Origin: Marinobacter confluentis | Lineage (GTDB): Bacteria > Pseudomonadota > Gammaproteobacteria > Pseudomonadales > Oleiphilaceae | Direction of reading: 5' to 3' | Assembly: GCF_004785685.1 (NCBI RefSeq) | Contig: NZ_SRPF01000001.1 | Coordinates: forward strand, 744,001 to 808,000 | Length of the DNA stretch: 64,000 nucleotides | Shown here: in pieces, positions 1 to 14,436 of the stretch | Numbering within the stretch: position 1 is the stretch's first letter | How the letters are laid out: every line of letters starts with the position of its first letter | The notes under the pieces: model-generated | Seen by the model: only the letters and a program-made list of their open reading frames with translations | Databases searched by the model: none | What the model was told of the DNA's origin: nothing | Made by a program: the position numbers and the translations under genes

Positions 1-1943
1 GTCGGTCAGCAAAAACCAGGTCCACTGACAAGAAAACGCCTGAACACAGGCCTGCCCCCAAGACACCGGCAAAGCCGGAGCCCCCGTTGGTGAATGACGA
101 AGTAACCCGCTACCCGGCGGCACGGAAAACACCCTGGTGGAAGAGGCTGATTCCCGGTTGGGGCAAGCGGGCAAAGGCCAAACCGGCTCCCAGAGAGCGG
201 GTGGAGCCTGCCTTTGATGGTATGCCGGTTGCAGATGGAGGGGATGACCAGCCACGGCTGGAAAGTTTCAGCTCCCGGGATGCCAGTTCCGCACCCAGGC
301 AGGATGCCGGGGCTGGCGCCGTCAATGCCGGCAAACCCTCAAAATCACTGAAAATCTCGCCTTTCAAGCGTGATGAGCAGCCAAAGGGCAAAAAGGGCTC
401 TGAAAAGCAGGGGTCTCTGCTGGAAGATATTGAGAGTCCGATTCCGCCAATATCTCTTCTGGACCCGCCCGAGGAGCGTAAGGAGCGGGGCTATTCGGAA
501 GAGTCGCTGGAGCATATGTCCCGCCTGCTGGAAGAGAAACTGGCGGATTTTGGCGTTACCGTGGAAGTGGTTGAGGTTAACCCGGGCCCGGTGATCACCC
601 GTTTCGAAATCAAACCCGCCGCAGGGGTCAAGGTCAGCAAGATCTCCAACCTGGCCAAGGATCTGGCCCGGTCACTGGCGGTTCTGAGTGTCCGCGTGGT
701 GGAAGTGATTCCCGGCAAGTCCGTGGTTGGCATCGAGATACCCAATGAAGAGCGGGAAATGGTCCGGCTCAGCGAAGTGCTGACCTCAAAGGTGTTCCAG
801 GAATCTTCGTCGGCGCTGACGCTGGCCCTGGGCAATGACATCGGTGGCAATCCGATGGTGGCCAACCTGTCCAAGATGCCACACTTGCTGGTCGCTGGTA
901 CCACAGGTTCCGGTAAGTCGGTGGGTGTGAACGCGATGATTCTGAGTGTGTTGCTCAAGGCGACGCCGGAGGAGGTCCGTTTCATCATGGTGGACCCGAA
1001 AATGCTCGAGCTGAGCATTTACGATGGCATACCGCATCTGCTGGCGCCGGTGGTGACAGACATGAAAGATGCCGCTAACGCCCTGCGCTGGTGTGTTGCC
1101 GAGATGGAACGGCGTTACCGTCTGCTGGCCAGCCTGGGTGTGCGTAACCTGGCCGGTTATAACCGCAAGATCAGGGATGCTGCAGCGGCGGGCGAACCGA
1201 TTCTGGACCCTTTGTGGAAACCTGATGAATATCTGGCCAATGATGAGCAGGAGCGCCCGGAACTGGAAACCCTGCCGTTCATTGTGGTGGTGATTGATGA
1301 GTTCGCCGACATGATGATGATCGTCGGCAAGAAGGTTGAAGAACTGATTGCGCGTATTGCCCAGAAAGCCCGCGCCGCTGGTATTCACCTGATTCTGGCC
1401 ACCCAGCGCCCGTCTGTGGACGTGATTACCGGCCTGATCAAGGCCAATATTCCGACCCGGATGTCGTTCCAGGTGTCATCCAAGATTGACTCGCGCACGG
1501 TCCTGGATCAGGGCGGGGCAGAGCAGCTGCTGGGCCATGGTGACATGCTCTACCTGCCACCGGGCTCTGGCCTTCCCGTCAGGGTTCACGGTGCCTTTGT
1601 GGACGACGACGAGGTGCATCGCGTGGTTAAAGCGTGGAAAGCTCGTGGCGAGCCGGTCTACGTGGATGACGTCCTCAACGGTGCCGAAGGTGAAAACCTG
1701 CCGGGCGTGCCGACATTAAGTGAGGGCGGCGGTGACAGTGAGGGCGATGCCCTGTTTGATGAAGCAGTGGCCTTTGTCACCGAGGGCCGGCGGGTATCGA
1801 TTTCATCGGTGCAGCGTAAATTCAAGATCGGTTACAACCGGGCTGCCAACCTGGTAGATGCCATGGAGGCTTCCGGTGTTGTCAGCGCCGCTGGCAACAA
1901 TGGCGCCCGCGAAGTACTCGCGCCGCCGCCACCAAGAGACTAG
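1..1943 (+). CDS. ftsK: DNA translocase FtsK, C-terminal part (5' truncated by window)
   Basis: Septum-located DNA pump that moves chromosome termini through the closing division site and activates XerCD at dif. The frame is open from base 3, so the N-terminal membrane segments and much of the Pro/Lys/Ala-rich linker lie before the window. What is visible: the end of the linker, the alpha/beta motor with Walker A GTTGSGKS near 897-920, Walker [10 protein letters not shown] near 1287-1313, an [12 protein letters not shown] segment after it, and the C-terminal winged-helix gamma domain ([20 protein letters not shown], from about 1798) that reads KOPS. The GTG at 87 is only an internal codon. 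lolA follows after 10 bp, and its ribosome site overlaps this stop codon, so the two are probably translated together. Confidence 0.97.
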   Translation, partial: RSAKTRSTDKKTPEHRPAPKTPAKPEPPLVNDEVTRYPAARKTPWWKRLIPGWGKRAKAKPAPRERVEPAFDGMPVADGGDDQPRLESFSSRDASSAPRQDAGAGAVNAGKPSKSLKISPFKRDEQPKGKKGSEKQGSLLEDIESPIPPISLLDPPEERKERGYSEESLEHMSRLLEEKLADFGVTVEVVEVNPGPVITRFEIKPAAGVKVSKISNLAKDLARSLAVLSVRVVEVIPGKSVVGIEIPNEEREMVRLSEVLTSKVFQESSSALTLALGNDIGGNPMVANLSKMPHLLVAGTTGSGKSVGVNAMILSVLLKATPEEVRFIMVDPKMLELSIYDGIPHLLAPVVTDMKDAANALRWCVAEMERRYRLLASLGVRNLAGYNRKIRDAAAAGEPILDPLWKPDEYLANDEQERPELETLPFIVVVIDEFADMMMIVGKKVEELIARIAQKARAAGIHLILATQRPSVDVITGLIKANIPTRMSFQVSSKIDSRTVLDQGGAEQLLGHGDMLYLPPGSGLPVRVHGAFVDDDEVHRVVKAWKARGEPVYVDDVLNGAEGENLPGVPTLSEGGGDSEGDALFDEAVAFVTEGRRVSISSVQRKFKIGYNRAANLVDAMEASGVVSAAGNNGAREVLAPPPPRD

Positions 1944-1953
1944 GAGACTGTTT

Positions 1954-2618
1954 GTGATAAAGCTTATGCAAGGCTTGCGCCCGCTGTCCGCAATGATCGT
2001 TCTCGCGTTTTCCGCGGTTCCGGTCGGTGGCGTCAATGCGGAAGAGACCATAGACAATCCGGCAGCGGAAGTTGCCAGCCTGCTCGAAGGCTACAGAAGC
2101 TACGAGGCATCATTCATTCAGATTGTGGTTAACGAGAACGGTAACGAGGTTCAGGAATCCCGCGGTGAGCTGAAAGCCAAACGCCCGGGGCTGTTCTACT
2201 GGGAGACAACCTCGCCTCATTCCCAGTTTATCGCCAGCAATGGCGAGACTGTCGAGGTCTATGACCCGGACCTTGAACAGGTTACCGTGCACTCCCTGGA
2301 TGAGCGGGTTGCCACTACGCCGGCGCTGCTGTTGAGTGGCGAGGTCGATAACCTGGACGAAAGCTACAAGGTCACCGGTCGGAAGCTGGGTGAAAATACC
2401 CGTGAGTTTACTCTGGAGCCCCGTGACCAGGACTCGCTGTTTGTATCACTTCGCCTGACATTCTCCGGTGACGAGCTACAGGAAATGCGGATGCGGGATT
2501 CCCTGTCCCAGTTAAGCGTGCTCAGCTTCAACAACATCCGGGTGAACGGTGCCATCGAAGAGAAAGCCTTTACCCTGGACTACCCTGACTCGGTGGATGT
2601 GATCCGGGACGGGGCCTG

Positions 2619-2619
<1 letters not shown>
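1954..2619 (+). CDS. lolA: Outer-membrane lipoprotein carrier protein LolA
   Basis: Periplasmic chaperone that takes lipoproteins from LolCDE in the inner membrane to LolB. About 221 aa, normal for the family. The start chosen is GTG 1954, because AGGAG at 1942-1946 overlaps the ftsK stop at a good distance; ATG 1966 is the alternative. The N-terminus is a signal peptide (hydrophobic run AMIVLAFSAVPVGGVNA, cleavage probably after NA). The mature part shows the LolA pattern: YRSYEASFIQ, RGELKAKRPGLFYWE and a late VDVIRDG tail. Its stop overlaps the rarA ATG (TGATG), so ftsK-lolA-rarA form one transcription unit. Confidence 0.95.
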
Positions 2620-6225
<3,606 letters not shown>

Positions 6226-6255
6226 GCAGAGCCCCCGGAGGAATAAAAGGTGGGA

Positions 6256-7335
6256 TCAGCCCTGGGCTTTGCGCCCGGGCAGTACGTCTTTCAGCTTGTC
6301 GCGCATATCCCGCAGTGCTTTTTCCGTGGTGTCCCAGTCGATGCAGGCATCGGTGATGGACACGCCGTACTTCAGATCCTTCAGGTTTTCAGGAATCGAC
6401 TGATTGCCCCAGTTCAGGTGGCTTTCCACCATCAGGCCCTGAATGGACTGGTTACCCTCGAGAATCTGATGGGTAATGTCCTGGATCACCAGCGGCTGGA
6501 TTGCCGGATCCTTGCTGGAATTGGCATGGCTGCAATCCACCATGATGGATTTTCTCAGCTTCGCCTTCTCAAGCGCCTGCTCGCACAGGGCGACGCTCAC
6601 TGAATCGTAGTTGGGCTTGCCGCCACCGCCGCGCAGAACCACGTGACCGTAATTGTTGCCCCGTGTTCGGATGATGGACACCTGACCCTGCTGGTTGATA
6701 CCCAGGAAGCTGTGGGGATGGGACACAGAGTTCATGGCGTTCACTGCCACATCAAGACTGCCGTCTGTGCCATTCTTGAAGCCGATCGCCATGGACAGGC
6801 CGCTACTCATCTCGCGGTGAGTCTGGGATTCGGTGGTGCGGGCACCGATCGCGGACCAGGAAATGGTGTCCTGCAGGTACTGCGGGGAAATCGGGTCAAG
6901 TGCCTCGGTTGCCGTGGGCAGGCCAAGTTCGGAGATATCAATCAGCAGGCGACGACCAATGTGCAGGCCCTGTTCGATGTCAAAGGTATCGTTCAGGTGC
7001 GGATCATTGATCAGGCCTTTCCAGCCAACCGTTGTGCGCGGTTTTTCGAAATACACGCGCATGACAATCAGCAGTGTGTCGCTGAGCTCGTCGGCCAGGG
7101 TTTTCAGTTTCTGCGCGTACTCACGGGCGGCATCGACGTCGTGGATGGAGCAGGGGCCAACCACCACAAACAGCCGGTGGTCCTTGCCATCCATAATGTC
7201 GTAAATCGCCTGGCGGCCCTTTTCGACGGTATCGGCTGCTTTCTCAGACAGCGGTAATTCCTGTTTGAGCGCTTCAGGGGTGATTAACTGCTCCTGACTC
7301 GCCACATTCAGATTCTCTATTTTGGTGCCCGACAT
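6256..7335 (-). CDS. aroG: 3-deoxy-7-phosphoheptulonate synthase, class I (AroFGH type)
   Basis: Joins phosphoenolpyruvate and erythrose-4-phosphate, the first step of the shikimate pathway. Motifs LFVVVGPCSIHD, VYFEKPRTTVGWKGLIND, LDPISPQYLQD, SWSAIGARTTESQ, IMVDCSHANSSKDP fit the class I-alpha family, about 359 aa from the chosen ATG at 7335 (a GGGAT-type ribosome site precedes it). An upstream in-frame ATG at 7368 and further codons to 7428 exist but lack a ribosome site. Which aromatic amino acid inhibits it cannot be told from sequence alone. It runs convergently towards cobA with only 30 bp between. Confidence 0.94.
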   Translation of the reverse strand: MSGTKIENLNVASQEQLITPEALKQELPLSEKAADTVEKGRQAIYDIMDGKDHRLFVVVGPCSIHDVDAAREYAQKLKTLADELSDTLLIVMRVYFEKPRTTVGWKGLINDPHLNDTFDIEQGLHIGRRLLIDISELGLPTATEALDPISPQYLQDTISWSAIGARTTESQTHREMSSGLSMAIGFKNGTDGSLDVAVNAMNSVSHPHSFLGINQQGQVSIIRTRGNNYGHVVLRGGGGKPNYDSVSVALCEQALEKAKLRKSIMVDCSHANSSKDPAIQPLVIQDITHQILEGNQSIQGLMVESHLNWGNQSIPENLKDLKYGVSITDACIDWDTTEKALRDMRDKLKDVLPGRKAQG

Positions 7336-7530
7336 GCTTTTGTTATCCCTGATTCTGACCGTTGCCATCGGGGATAGTGTATAACTGGGTGTAGTACCCC
7401 GAGGCAGAAAACATCGTGTGAACGTCACTTAAAATGGCTACGCGGGGCACGATTGCAGTAAACCCCTGCGAGGTGGTTATACTGCGTCATTTAACACACC
7501 TTTTCAACGCTTCTGACGCGCGGAGAATGG

Positions 7531-9342
7531 ATGCAGCAAGGCAGGCAATTACTGTCACTGGAACAGGCCAAAAAACGGATTGGCGACGTGCTTTCCGGTA
7601 TCCGGGTTCCCGATCTTCCTTACCCGGTGGGCAAACCGGAAAAAGAGTCCGTCAGCGACTGGACACCGCTTTTGATGTCCTGCTGGACGGAGCAGCGGGA
7701 TGAGCCCGTCAGCCATGTCATTCGCTCGGTCTCGCTGACCTGGTCGGTGCGACAGATCAACGCGGCTTATGTCTCTGACCGCATCATGGACGTTTTCCTC
7801 AAATCCAGCGGGTTGCACCCGGAGCTGGCAGGACGCCTTGCCCGTCTTCGCTTTTTCCTCGCCTGGCGAATGAACCTTGAAGGTGGTGGCCTGTTCAATG
7901 ACGCCCTGATGAACTGGCTCGACAGCTTTCAGGACCATCGGGGCTGGAGCGCTAACAGTGGCCGGTCTTCAAGGCTGCTGCTTGACCAGCTTGACGCCCT
8001 GACCATTGAAGTCGCCGGCTGTTTTGAAAGCGGTGACACCACGGCCGTCATGGCGTTTTGCCAGCAATGGATTGCCGACGCCGAAAAACGGGAGCAGCAG
8101 ACCGAGCGCCTGCGCGAGCGGCTGTTGAAAACCGAGCAGGGCGCTGCCCGGCAACGTCGGGCAGAACACACAGCCCGGGCGCTGATCGGGCGCGCCATGA
8201 AAGGCCGCCAACTGCCTGAGCCTATTGTTCAGTTCGTGATGGAGACCTGGTTTCCGCTGCTCAAGCAGATTATCTGGGAAGAGGGTCTGGACGGCGATAA
8301 CTGGCGGCATGCCAGTAAGCTGCTGGAGTGGCTGGTCTGGATTGGCGACCCCAAGCTTTCCGATAAGGACAAGAACCGGCTTTATACCGTAGGCGAGCAG
8401 ATTGGGGACCGCATTAATGATGTGTGGAGCCGGCTGAACAAAAAGCCTCTTCCAGAGGCGTCTCTTGCGGGCATTCAGTCAGTGATGGTCCAGCGCCTCA
8501 GAGGCGAGGTTCCTGAACTTGTGCCTGCGTTGCCGCCGGCCGACCGTTTTTCCTGGGACTCATCCTGGCTGGCGCTGGAGCCGGTACCAGAGTCTGACTA
8601 CCGGGAAATGGCTCAGAAGTGGTATGTGGAAGGTGAAGGCGCTAAAGAGCAGCGCCGGTTCTTCCTGACCTTGCTGGAGGACACCCAGGAAGTACTCTGG
8701 ACCAATGGCGCTGGCGTCAGACTGGGGTTTTCGCCCTGGTCGGTATTCAGATCCGATTTTGATCAGGGTGTACTGAGGCCGTTGGCGCCGATCAGACCCT
8801 TCGGCGAGGTTCTCGCTGAAACGGTGACGGCCCTGTCCAATGTGTTGCAGCGCCAGATGCAGCAACGCAAACAGGCGGCGGAAGACGCCCAGAAAAAGGC
8901 GGCCGCCTTGCGCAAGGAAAAAGAGCAGGCCGAAAAGGTTCGTGCGGCGCAGCAGGCAGCGGAGGCTGCAGAGAAGGAGCGTCTGCGCCTGGAGGCCGAG
9001 GCTCAGCGACAGGCCGATCAAGACGCGGAAGCGGCAAGATTGCGGCAGGAAAAAGAAGTGGCAGCCCGGATTCTGGTTGAAGGCATCAAGCTCGGCGGGT
9101 GGATTGTGGTTGAAAATCGTGATTCCCCTGGGGAACCTCGACGTCTCAAACTGGCCGTGCGCATCAACGCGTCCCGTAAACTGGTGTTTGTGGACCGGCT
9201 GGGCCTGAACCGTCGGGAGTACATTGAGGACGCCCTGATTGAGGACGTGGTTGAGGGAAATGTGCGGGTGCTGGGTGTTTCGGCGGAGTTTGACGATACG
9301 CTCTCGAGAGTGGTCGGGCGGATCCGGGTTGGAAAGCAATAA
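7531..9342 (+). CDS. DUF1631-like protein with central coiled coil
   Basis: Function unknown. 603 aa, cytosolic, no signal or membrane segment. The N-terminal half is alpha-helical and resembles the DUF1631 family of Pseudomonas-like bacteria. Residues about 443-510 form a charged Ala/Glu/Lys/Gln coiled coil. The C-terminal ~90 residues (GGWIVVENRD..., RLKLAVRINASRKLVFVDRLG) look like a beta-rich module of the kind that ends DUF1631 proteins. Start ATG 7531 has GGAG at 7522-7525. The next gene, 20 bp downstream, is a PilZ protein, so the pair probably works in c-di-GMP signalling; this is inference from context only. Confidence 0.8.
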   Translation: MQQGRQLLSLEQAKKRIGDVLSGIRVPDLPYPVGKPEKESVSDWTPLLMSCWTEQRDEPVSHVIRSVSLTWSVRQINAAYVSDRIMDVFLKSSGLHPELAGRLARLRFFLAWRMNLEGGGLFNDALMNWLDSFQDHRGWSANSGRSSRLLLDQLDALTIEVAGCFESGDTTAVMAFCQQWIADAEKREQQTERLRERLLKTEQGAARQRRAEHTARALIGRAMKGRQLPEPIVQFVMETWFPLLKQIIWEEGLDGDNWRHASKLLEWLVWIGDPKLSDKDKNRLYTVGEQIGDRINDVWSRLNKKPLPEASLAGIQSVMVQRLRGEVPELVPALPPADRFSWDSSWLALEPVPESDYREMAQKWYVEGEGAKEQRRFFLTLLEDTQEVLWTNGAGVRLGFSPWSVFRSDFDQGVLRPLAPIRPFGEVLAETVTALSNVLQRQMQQRKQAAEDAQKKAAALRKEKEQAEKVRAAQQAAEAAEKERLRLEAEAQRQADQDAEAARLRQEKEVAARILVEGIKLGGWIVVENRDSPGEPRRLKLAVRINASRKLVFVDRLGLNRREYIEDALIEDVVEGNVRVLGVSAEFDDTLSRVVGRIRVGKQ

Positions 9343-9362
9343 CGGCCTTTTCTGGTTGGGTG

Positions 9363-9779
9363 ATGGCTATGAGTGATATCGACTACAGTTTCGGCAACGA
9401 AGATGATCCATCCGGGTCTGCGGATAACCGCTCCGAATACCGGCTGGCCGGAAGCGCCCAGGTGACTCTGGAGCTGGAATCCAGGGATCCTGAAAGTACC
9501 GATGAAACGCCAGCCAGGAACCTGAGTTTGAAGACCCGGGACCTGTCTGCCCAGGGTTTCTCGGTCATTACCCGCGAACCCTTGCTGGAACACGCCCTGT
9601 TGAGGGCGTGGATAAAGCTTGAAGGGGAAGCGGAACCGTTTCAGCTGACCGTGGATGTGGTCTGGTGTCGCCCAGGCGCCGGCGGCGAGTGGCTGGTCGG
9701 CCTGCGAATACTGGAGTCAGATGACACCGCCTATCTGGAATGGGCAGAAGCGGTGGCCCGGGCGATGTCCGAGGATTGA
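9363..9779 (+). CDS. PilZ-domain c-di-GMP binding protein
   Basis: Small single-domain PilZ protein, about 138 aa. Both ligand motifs are present: RxxxR as RSEYR in NRSEYRL, and D/NxSxxG as DLSAQG, so it should bind cyclic di-GMP. The rest is the expected beta barrel (VDVVWCRPGAGGEWLVGLRI) plus a C-terminal helix. ATG 9363 or 9369 could be the start; GGTGAT just before 9369 pairs with the 3' end of 16S rRNA. Probably one operon with the DUF1631 gene upstream. It is convergent with fabI. Confidence 0.9.
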   Translation: MAMSDIDYSFGNEDDPSGSADNRSEYRLAGSAQVTLELESRDPESTDETPARNLSLKTRDLSAQGFSVITREPLLEHALLRAWIKLEGEAEPFQLTVDVVWCRPGAGGEWLVGLRILESDDTAYLEWAEAVARAMSED

Positions 9780-9806
9780 TCTTTCAACCCCCGGCAATCA
9801 GGGCTG

Positions 9807-10592
9807 TTACTCTTCGAGTTCGCCCATTCCGGTGATGTTGAAACCACCGTCAACGTACATGATTTCCCCGGTAATGCCGCTGGCCATGTCGGAGCACAGG
9901 AATGCGGCGGCATTGCCCACTTCTTCGGTGGTCACGTTCCGGCGCAGGGGTGCCCGCCTGGCGTTCTCTGCAAGCATTTTACGAAAGCTCCTGATGCCGG
10001 ACGCCGCCAGCGTTTTGATCGGCCCGGCAGAAATCGCATTGACACGAATGCCGTCACGCCCAAGGCTGCCGGCCATGTAGCGGACGCTGGATTCCAGCGA
10101 GGCTTTGGCCAGACCCATCACGTTGTAGTTCTGAAGCACTTTTTCGGCGCCCAGATAGCTCAGGGTGAGCAGGGAGCTGTTCTCATGCATCATTTTCTTG
10201 CCGGCTTTGGCCAGGGCTACGAAACTGTAAGCGCTGATATCGTGGGCGATCCGGAAGCCTTCCCGGGTGGTGACGTCCACAAAGTTGCCGTCAAGCTGGT
10301 CTCCCGGCGCAAAGCCGACGGAGTGAACGATGATGTCGATCTTGTCCCAGTGCTTGTTCAGCTCGGTAAATACGTTTTCAATTTCTTCGTCGCTGGCCAC
10401 ATCGCAAGGGAAAATCAGGTCGCTGCCCCATTCTTCGGCAAATTTTGCAACCCGGGGTTTCAGCTTTTCATTCTGGTATGTGAGCGCCAGTTCGGCGCCT
10501 TGCTGATGGAATGCTTCGGCAATGCCATGGGCAATGGAAAGTTTGCTGGCAACCCCAACAATCAAGGCGCGCTTGCCGCTGAGTAAACCCAT
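9807..10592 (-). CDS. fabI: Enoyl-[acyl-carrier-protein] reductase (NADH) FabI
   Basis: Reduces trans-2-enoyl-ACP in the last step of each fatty-acid elongation cycle. 261 aa SDR protein. It has the divergent FabI nucleotide site ([19 protein letters not shown] rather than TGxxxGIG), the catalytic Tyr-x6-Lys pattern in [11 protein letters not shown], the [13 protein letters not shown] loop where triclosan-type inhibitors bind, and end [18 protein letters not shown] ribosome site precedes ATG 10592. The region upstream carries a tandem 20-bp repeat (10649-10688). Confidence 0.97.
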   Translation of the reverse strand: MGLLSGKRALIVGVASKLSIAHGIAEAFHQQGAELALTYQNEKLKPRVAKFAEEWGSDLIFPCDVASDEEIENVFTELNKHWDKIDIIVHSVGFAPGDQLDGNFVDVTTREGFRIAHDISAYSFVALAKAGKKMMHENSSLLTLSYLGAEKVLQNYNVMGLAKASLESSVRYMAGSLGRDGIRVNAISAGPIKTLAASGIRSFRKMLAENARRAPLRRNVTTEEVGNAAAFLCSDMASGITGEIMYVDGGFNITGMGELEE

Positions 10593-10648
10593 AATGATTC
10601 TCCCTTTAAATGCTGTTCAGCGCATTATCACTGAACCGGCTTCTGCCA

Positions 10649-10688
10649 AGTAACACTCAATTGGTCGTAGTAACGCTCAATTGGTCGT
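10649..10688. repeat. Two tandem 20-bp repeats upstream of fabI
   Basis: The unit AGTAACACTCAATTGGTCGT at 10649-10668 is followed at once by a copy differing at one base (10669-10688). Each copy holds the palindrome CAATTG. They lie 57-96 bp before the fabI start, on the upstream side of any promoter on the minus strand, and directly after the end of yejF. They could be a double operator or a simple slippage duplication. Confidence 0.75.
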
Positions 10689-10704
10689 GGATTGAAAACC
10701 GCGC

Positions 10705-12291
10705 TCAGCTATAAAACAGCGAAGCGCTCAGTAATTCCCGGGTGTAATTGTGCTGCGGGTTGTGGAAGATGTCGGCGGCGTCACCGTATTCGACGATTTT
10801 TCCATTTTTCAGAACCAGTAGTTTATGGCTGAGGGCCCGCACAACCGCAAGGTCATGGCTGATGAATACATAGCTTAGACCATATTTTTCCTGAAGGTCT
10901 CTCAGCAGATGAATGACCTGTTTCTGAACCGTGCGATCGAGAGCCGACGTTGGTTCATCCAGAATGATCAGCTCGGGCTGGAGCACCAGGGCGCGGGCAA
11001 TGGCGATACGCTGGCGCTGGCCGCCGGAAAATTCATGGGGGTAACGATGGCGGGCTTCCGGATCGAGGCCTACATCGGTCAGGGCCTGAACCACCCGCTG
11101 ATCCTGTTCCTGCGCCGAGGCCGGGGTATGGATTTCCAGCCCTTCGCGGACAATTTCTGCCACTGACATCCGTGGGCTCAGGCTGCCAAACGGGTCCTGA
11201 AACACGATCTGGATCTGGCGGCGATAGGGCCGGAACTGTTTCTGGGTCAGGGGCCCGAGCTCGGTTCCGGCCAGGCGGATGGACCCGGTACACGCAGTCA
11301 GCTTCAGCAAAGCATGGCCAATGGTGGTTTTGCCACTGCCGCTTTCACCAACGATACCCAGGGTTTCCCCACGATTGAGGGAAAAGCTGTTCTGGTCGAC
11401 TGCCTGGAACCAGTCTCTGGGCTTGCCGAACAGCGAGCGCCGGGTGGTGAAGCGAACGTCAAGCCCTGACACCTCCAGCAGAGGCTGGTCCTGAATCGCG
11501 ATGGCCGGTGGCGAAGCCGGTGGTTCTGCGTCGAGCAGTTTGCGGGTGTAAGGGTGTTGCGGGCTTTCGAACAGCGTTTCGGTGGCGGCTGACTCCACAA
11601 CCTTGCCCTGTTCCATCACCACCACCTGATCTGCGTAGCGGCGAACAATCGACAGGTCGTGGGTGATCAGCAGAATGGCCATGCCGAGTTTGTGCTGCAG
11701 GTCCCGAAGCAATTCCAGCACCTGCTTCTGAACGGTAACGTCCAGTGCAGTGGTGGGTTCGTCGGCAATCAACAGGTCCGGCTCATTGGCAAGGGCCATG
11801 GCAATCATGACCCGTTGTTTCTGGCCGCCGGAGAGTTGATGTGGGTAGCTGGAAAGCCGTTCTTCTGCCCGGGGTATACCGACCAGTTCCAGCAACTCGA
11901 TACATCGCGCCCGAGCCTGCTTGTCGCGCAGGCCACGGTGAAGGGCCAGGGTCTCACTGATCTGCTTTTCAACCGTATGCAGCGGATTCAGTGAGGTCAT
12001 GGGTTCCTGGAAAATCATGCTGATTTTGCGGCCACGAATCTGTCGCAGGCGCTTTTCGATGACGGCCAGCATGTTTTCACCCTGGAACTGGATACTGCCC
12101 GACGGGTAACTGGCGTGGCGCTCGTCCAGCAGGCGCAGAATCGACAGCGCAGAAACCGATTTGCCGGAACCGCTCTCGCCGACCAGGGCCAGGGTCTGGC
12201 CCTCGCTGATCGACAGCGACAGGTTGTCCACGGCCCTGATGGTGCCGTCGAAGCTGATGGACAGGTTGTTGATTTCCAGCAATGGCGACAT
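10705..12291 (-). CDS. yejF: ABC transporter ATP-binding protein YejF (two ATPase domains)
   Basis: Energy subunit of the YejABEF importer, which takes up oligopeptides and microcin C-type peptides. 528 aa with two complete ABC domains: Walker [14 protein letters not shown] and [12 protein letters not shown], signatures LSGGQKQR and FSGGQRQR, Walker [13 protein letters not shown] and [12 protein letters not shown]. The start used is ATG 12291 ([10 protein letters not shown]), one base after the yejE stop; an upstream ATG at 12315 inside yejE is less likely. Last gene of the minus-strand operon before fabI. Confidence 0.92.
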   Translation of the reverse strand: MSPLLEINNLSISFDGTIRAVDNLSLSISEGQTLALVGESGSGKSVSALSILRLLDERHASYPSGSIQFQGENMLAVIEKRLRQIRGRKISMIFQEPMTSLNPLHTVEKQISETLALHRGLRDKQARARCIELLELVGIPRAEERLSSYPHQLSGGQKQRVMIAMALANEPDLLIADEPTTALDVTVQKQVLELLRDLQHKLGMAILLITHDLSIVRRYADQVVVMEQGKVVESAATETLFESPQHPYTRKLLDAEPPASPPAIAIQDQPLLEVSGLDVRFTTRRSLFGKPRDWFQAVDQNSFSLNRGETLGIVGESGSGKTTIGHALLKLTACTGSIRLAGTELGPLTQKQFRPYRRQIQIVFQDPFGSLSPRMSVAEIVREGLEIHTPASAQEQDQRVVQALTDVGLDPEARHRYPHEFSGGQRQRIAIARALVLQPELIILDEPTSALDRTVQKQVIHLLRDLQEKYGLSYVFISHDLAVVRALSHKLLVLKNGKIVEYGDAADIFHNPQHNYTRELLSASLFYS

Positions 12292-12292
12292 G

Positions 12293-13312
12293 TCAGTTCT
12301 TTCTCGGGTCAAAGGCATCGCGGACCGCTTCGCCCACAAATACCAGCAGCGTCAGCATGATCGACAGCGACACGAATGCGGAAATGCCGAGCCAGGGAGC
12401 GTGCAGGTTGGCCTTGCCCTGGGCAATCAGTTCACCCAGTGACGGCGAGCCCGAGGGCAGGCCGAAGCCAAGGAAGTCCAGCGAGGTCAGCCCGGTAATA
12501 GCGCCGGTCAGGATAAACGGCAGAAACGTCAATGTGGCCACCATGGCATTAGGCAGAATATGCCGGAACATGATCTTGCGGTTACCCAGGCCAAGGGCCC
12601 GGGCGGCTTTGACGTATTCGAAATTCCGGGCCCGCAGGAATTCAGCGCGCACCACATCCACCAGCCCCATCCAGCTGAACAGAAGCATGATGCCAAGTAG
12701 CCACCAGAAGTTGGGCTGGACAATGCTGGAGAGAATGATCAGGAGGTAGAGCACCGGCAGGCCGGACCAGATTTCGATGAATCGCTGGCCGATCAGATCT
12801 ACCTTGCCGCCGTAGAATCCCTGAATGGCGCCCACGGCCACACCCACAATGCAGCTCAGGATCGTAAGGATAAGCCCGAACAGGACGGATATCCGGAACC
12901 CATAAATGACTCGGGCGGCGACATCGCGGCCCTGGTCGTCAGTGCCAATCCAGTTCTCGGCGCTGGGTGGCGCCGGTGAGGGCACTTCCAGGTTGTAATT
13001 GGTGGTGTTGTAGCTAAAACGGATGGGCGGCCATACCATCCAGCCGTCTGCTTCAATGGCATCGGATATGAACGAATCCCGGTAGTCAGCTTCGGTGGGC
13101 AGAAAACCCCCGAAGGTTTCTTCCGGAACGCTTTCGACCACCGGGAAATAGAGCTCGCCCTGATAGGACACGATCAGGGGTTTGTCATTGGCAATCAGCT
13201 CAGCGCACAACGATAGGCCAAACAGTGCCAGGAAAATCCACAGCGACCAGAAGCCACGCCGGTTGTTGCGGAAATTACGCAGCCGTCGCTGCTGTATCGG
13301 GGTCAGGGTCAT
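12293..13312 (-). CDS. yejE: ABC transporter permease YejE
   Basis: Inner-membrane permease half of the Yej importer, 339 aa. An N-terminal OppC-type extension with one membrane helix ([20 protein letters not shown]) precedes a periplasmic region and five further helices. The EAA loop that docks to YejF is seen as [25 protein letters not shown]. The signature [19 protein letters not shown] is typical of DppC/OppC/YejE proteins. It overlaps yejB by four bases (ATGA). Confidence 0.95.
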   Translation of the reverse strand: MTLTPIQQRRLRNFRNNRRGFWSLWIFLALFGLSLCAELIANDKPLIVSYQGELYFPVVESVPEETFGGFLPTEADYRDSFISDAIEADGWMVWPPIRFSYNTTNYNLEVPSPAPPSAENWIGTDDQGRDVAARVIYGFRISVLFGLILTILSCIVGVAVGAIQGFYGGKVDLIGQRFIEIWSGLPVLYLLIILSSIVQPNFWWLLGIMLLFSWMGLVDVVRAEFLRARNFEYVKAARALGLGNRKIMFRHILPNAMVATLTFLPFILTGAITGLTSLDFLGFGLPSGSPSLGELIAQGKANLHAPWLGISAFVSLSIMLTLLVFVGEAVRDAFDPRKN

Positions 13313-14391
13313 GCGCCCTCCCGACTTTCGAAGTCAATTCGCGGGTCCACCAGTACGTAGGTGATGTCGCTGATCAGCTTCAGTACCAACCCCATCAGGG
13401 TGAAGATGTACAGGGTGCCGAACACCACCGGGTAGTCGCGGTTCAGCGCCGCTTCGAAGCCCAGTAGTCCCAGTCCGTCCAGCGAGAAAATCACCTCGAT
13501 TAGCAGTGAACCGGTGAAAAACAGCGCCACCAGAACGCCGGGCAGGCTGGCAATCACGATCAGCATGGCGTTACGGAAAACATGGCCGTAAAGCACCTGT
13601 TTTTCTTCCAGGCCTTTGGCGCGGGCGGTTACCACATACTGCTTGCTGATCTCATCCAGAAAAGAATTCTTGGTCAGTAACGTCAGGGTGGCAAAACCGC
13701 CAATCACATTGGCCGTCACCGGCAGCGCAAGGTGCCAGAAATAGTCGCCCACCTGCTGGTACCAGGTCATCTGGTCGAAATTCGAGGACGTCAGCCCGCG
13801 CAAGGGGAACCAGTCAAGATAGCTGCCGCCGGCAAACAGCACAATCAACAGGATGGCAAACAGGAAGCCTGGTATGGCGTAGCCGATGACGATGGCGGAA
13901 CTGGTCCACACATCGAACCGTGAACCATCCGAAACCGCTTTGCGCACCCCCAGGGGGATCGATATCAGGTAGATAATCAGCGTTGACCAGAGACCAAGAG
14001 AGATGGAAACCGGCATCTTGTCGATAATCAGTTCCATCACCGTGCGCTGGCGATAGAAAGATTCACCGAAATCGAAGGTGGCGTAATCTCCGAGCATTTT
14101 CAGAAAGCGTTCATGGGCGGGCTTGTCGAAGCCGTACATGACCTCGATTTCTTTCAACAGTTCGGGGGGAAGGCCACGTGAACTGCGACTGTCGCCGCCC
14201 GATGAAATCTCGCCTCCTGAACCACCGCCGCTGGCCCGGTCCAGGGTATTGCCTCCGAAGCCTTCCACCTGGGCAATCATCTGCTCTACAGGCCCGCCGG
14301 GTGCGGCCTGCACGATGATGAAATTCAGCAGCATGATCCCGACCAGGGTCGGTATGATCAGCGCCAGCCGTCTCAGTATATAGCTGCCCAT
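13309..14391 (-). CDS. yejB: ABC transporter permease YejB
   Basis: Partner permease of YejE, 360 aa, close to the E. coli protein in length. It opens with the OppB/DppB-type first helix ([25 protein letters not shown]) and PGGP. A Gly/Ser-rich loop (residues about 50-75) leads into [18 protein letters not shown]. The EAA loop reads [21 protein letters not shown]. Start ATG 14391 gives a normal N-terminus. Gap to yejA is 45 bp. Confidence 0.95.
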   Translation of the reverse strand: MGSYILRRLALIIPTLVGIMLLNFIIVQAAPGGPVEQMIAQVEGFGGNTLDRASGGGSGGEISSGGDSRSSRGLPPELLKEIEVMYGFDKPAHERFLKMLGDYATFDFGESFYRQRTVMELIIDKMPVSISLGLWSTLIIYLISIPLGVRKAVSDGSRFDVWTSSAIVIGYAIPGFLFAILLIVLFAGGSYLDWFPLRGLTSSNFDQMTWYQQVGDYFWHLALPVTANVIGGFATLTLLTKNSFLDEISKQYVVTARAKGLEEKQVLYGHVFRNAMLIVIASLPGVLVALFFTGSLLIEVIFSLDGLGLLGFEAALNRDYPVVFGTLYIFTLMGLVLKLISDITYVLVDPRIDFESREGA

Positions 14392-14436
14392 CTAGAGATG
14401 CTCCGCGGGGGTTCGGTCAGGCCAGGGCAGCATGGA

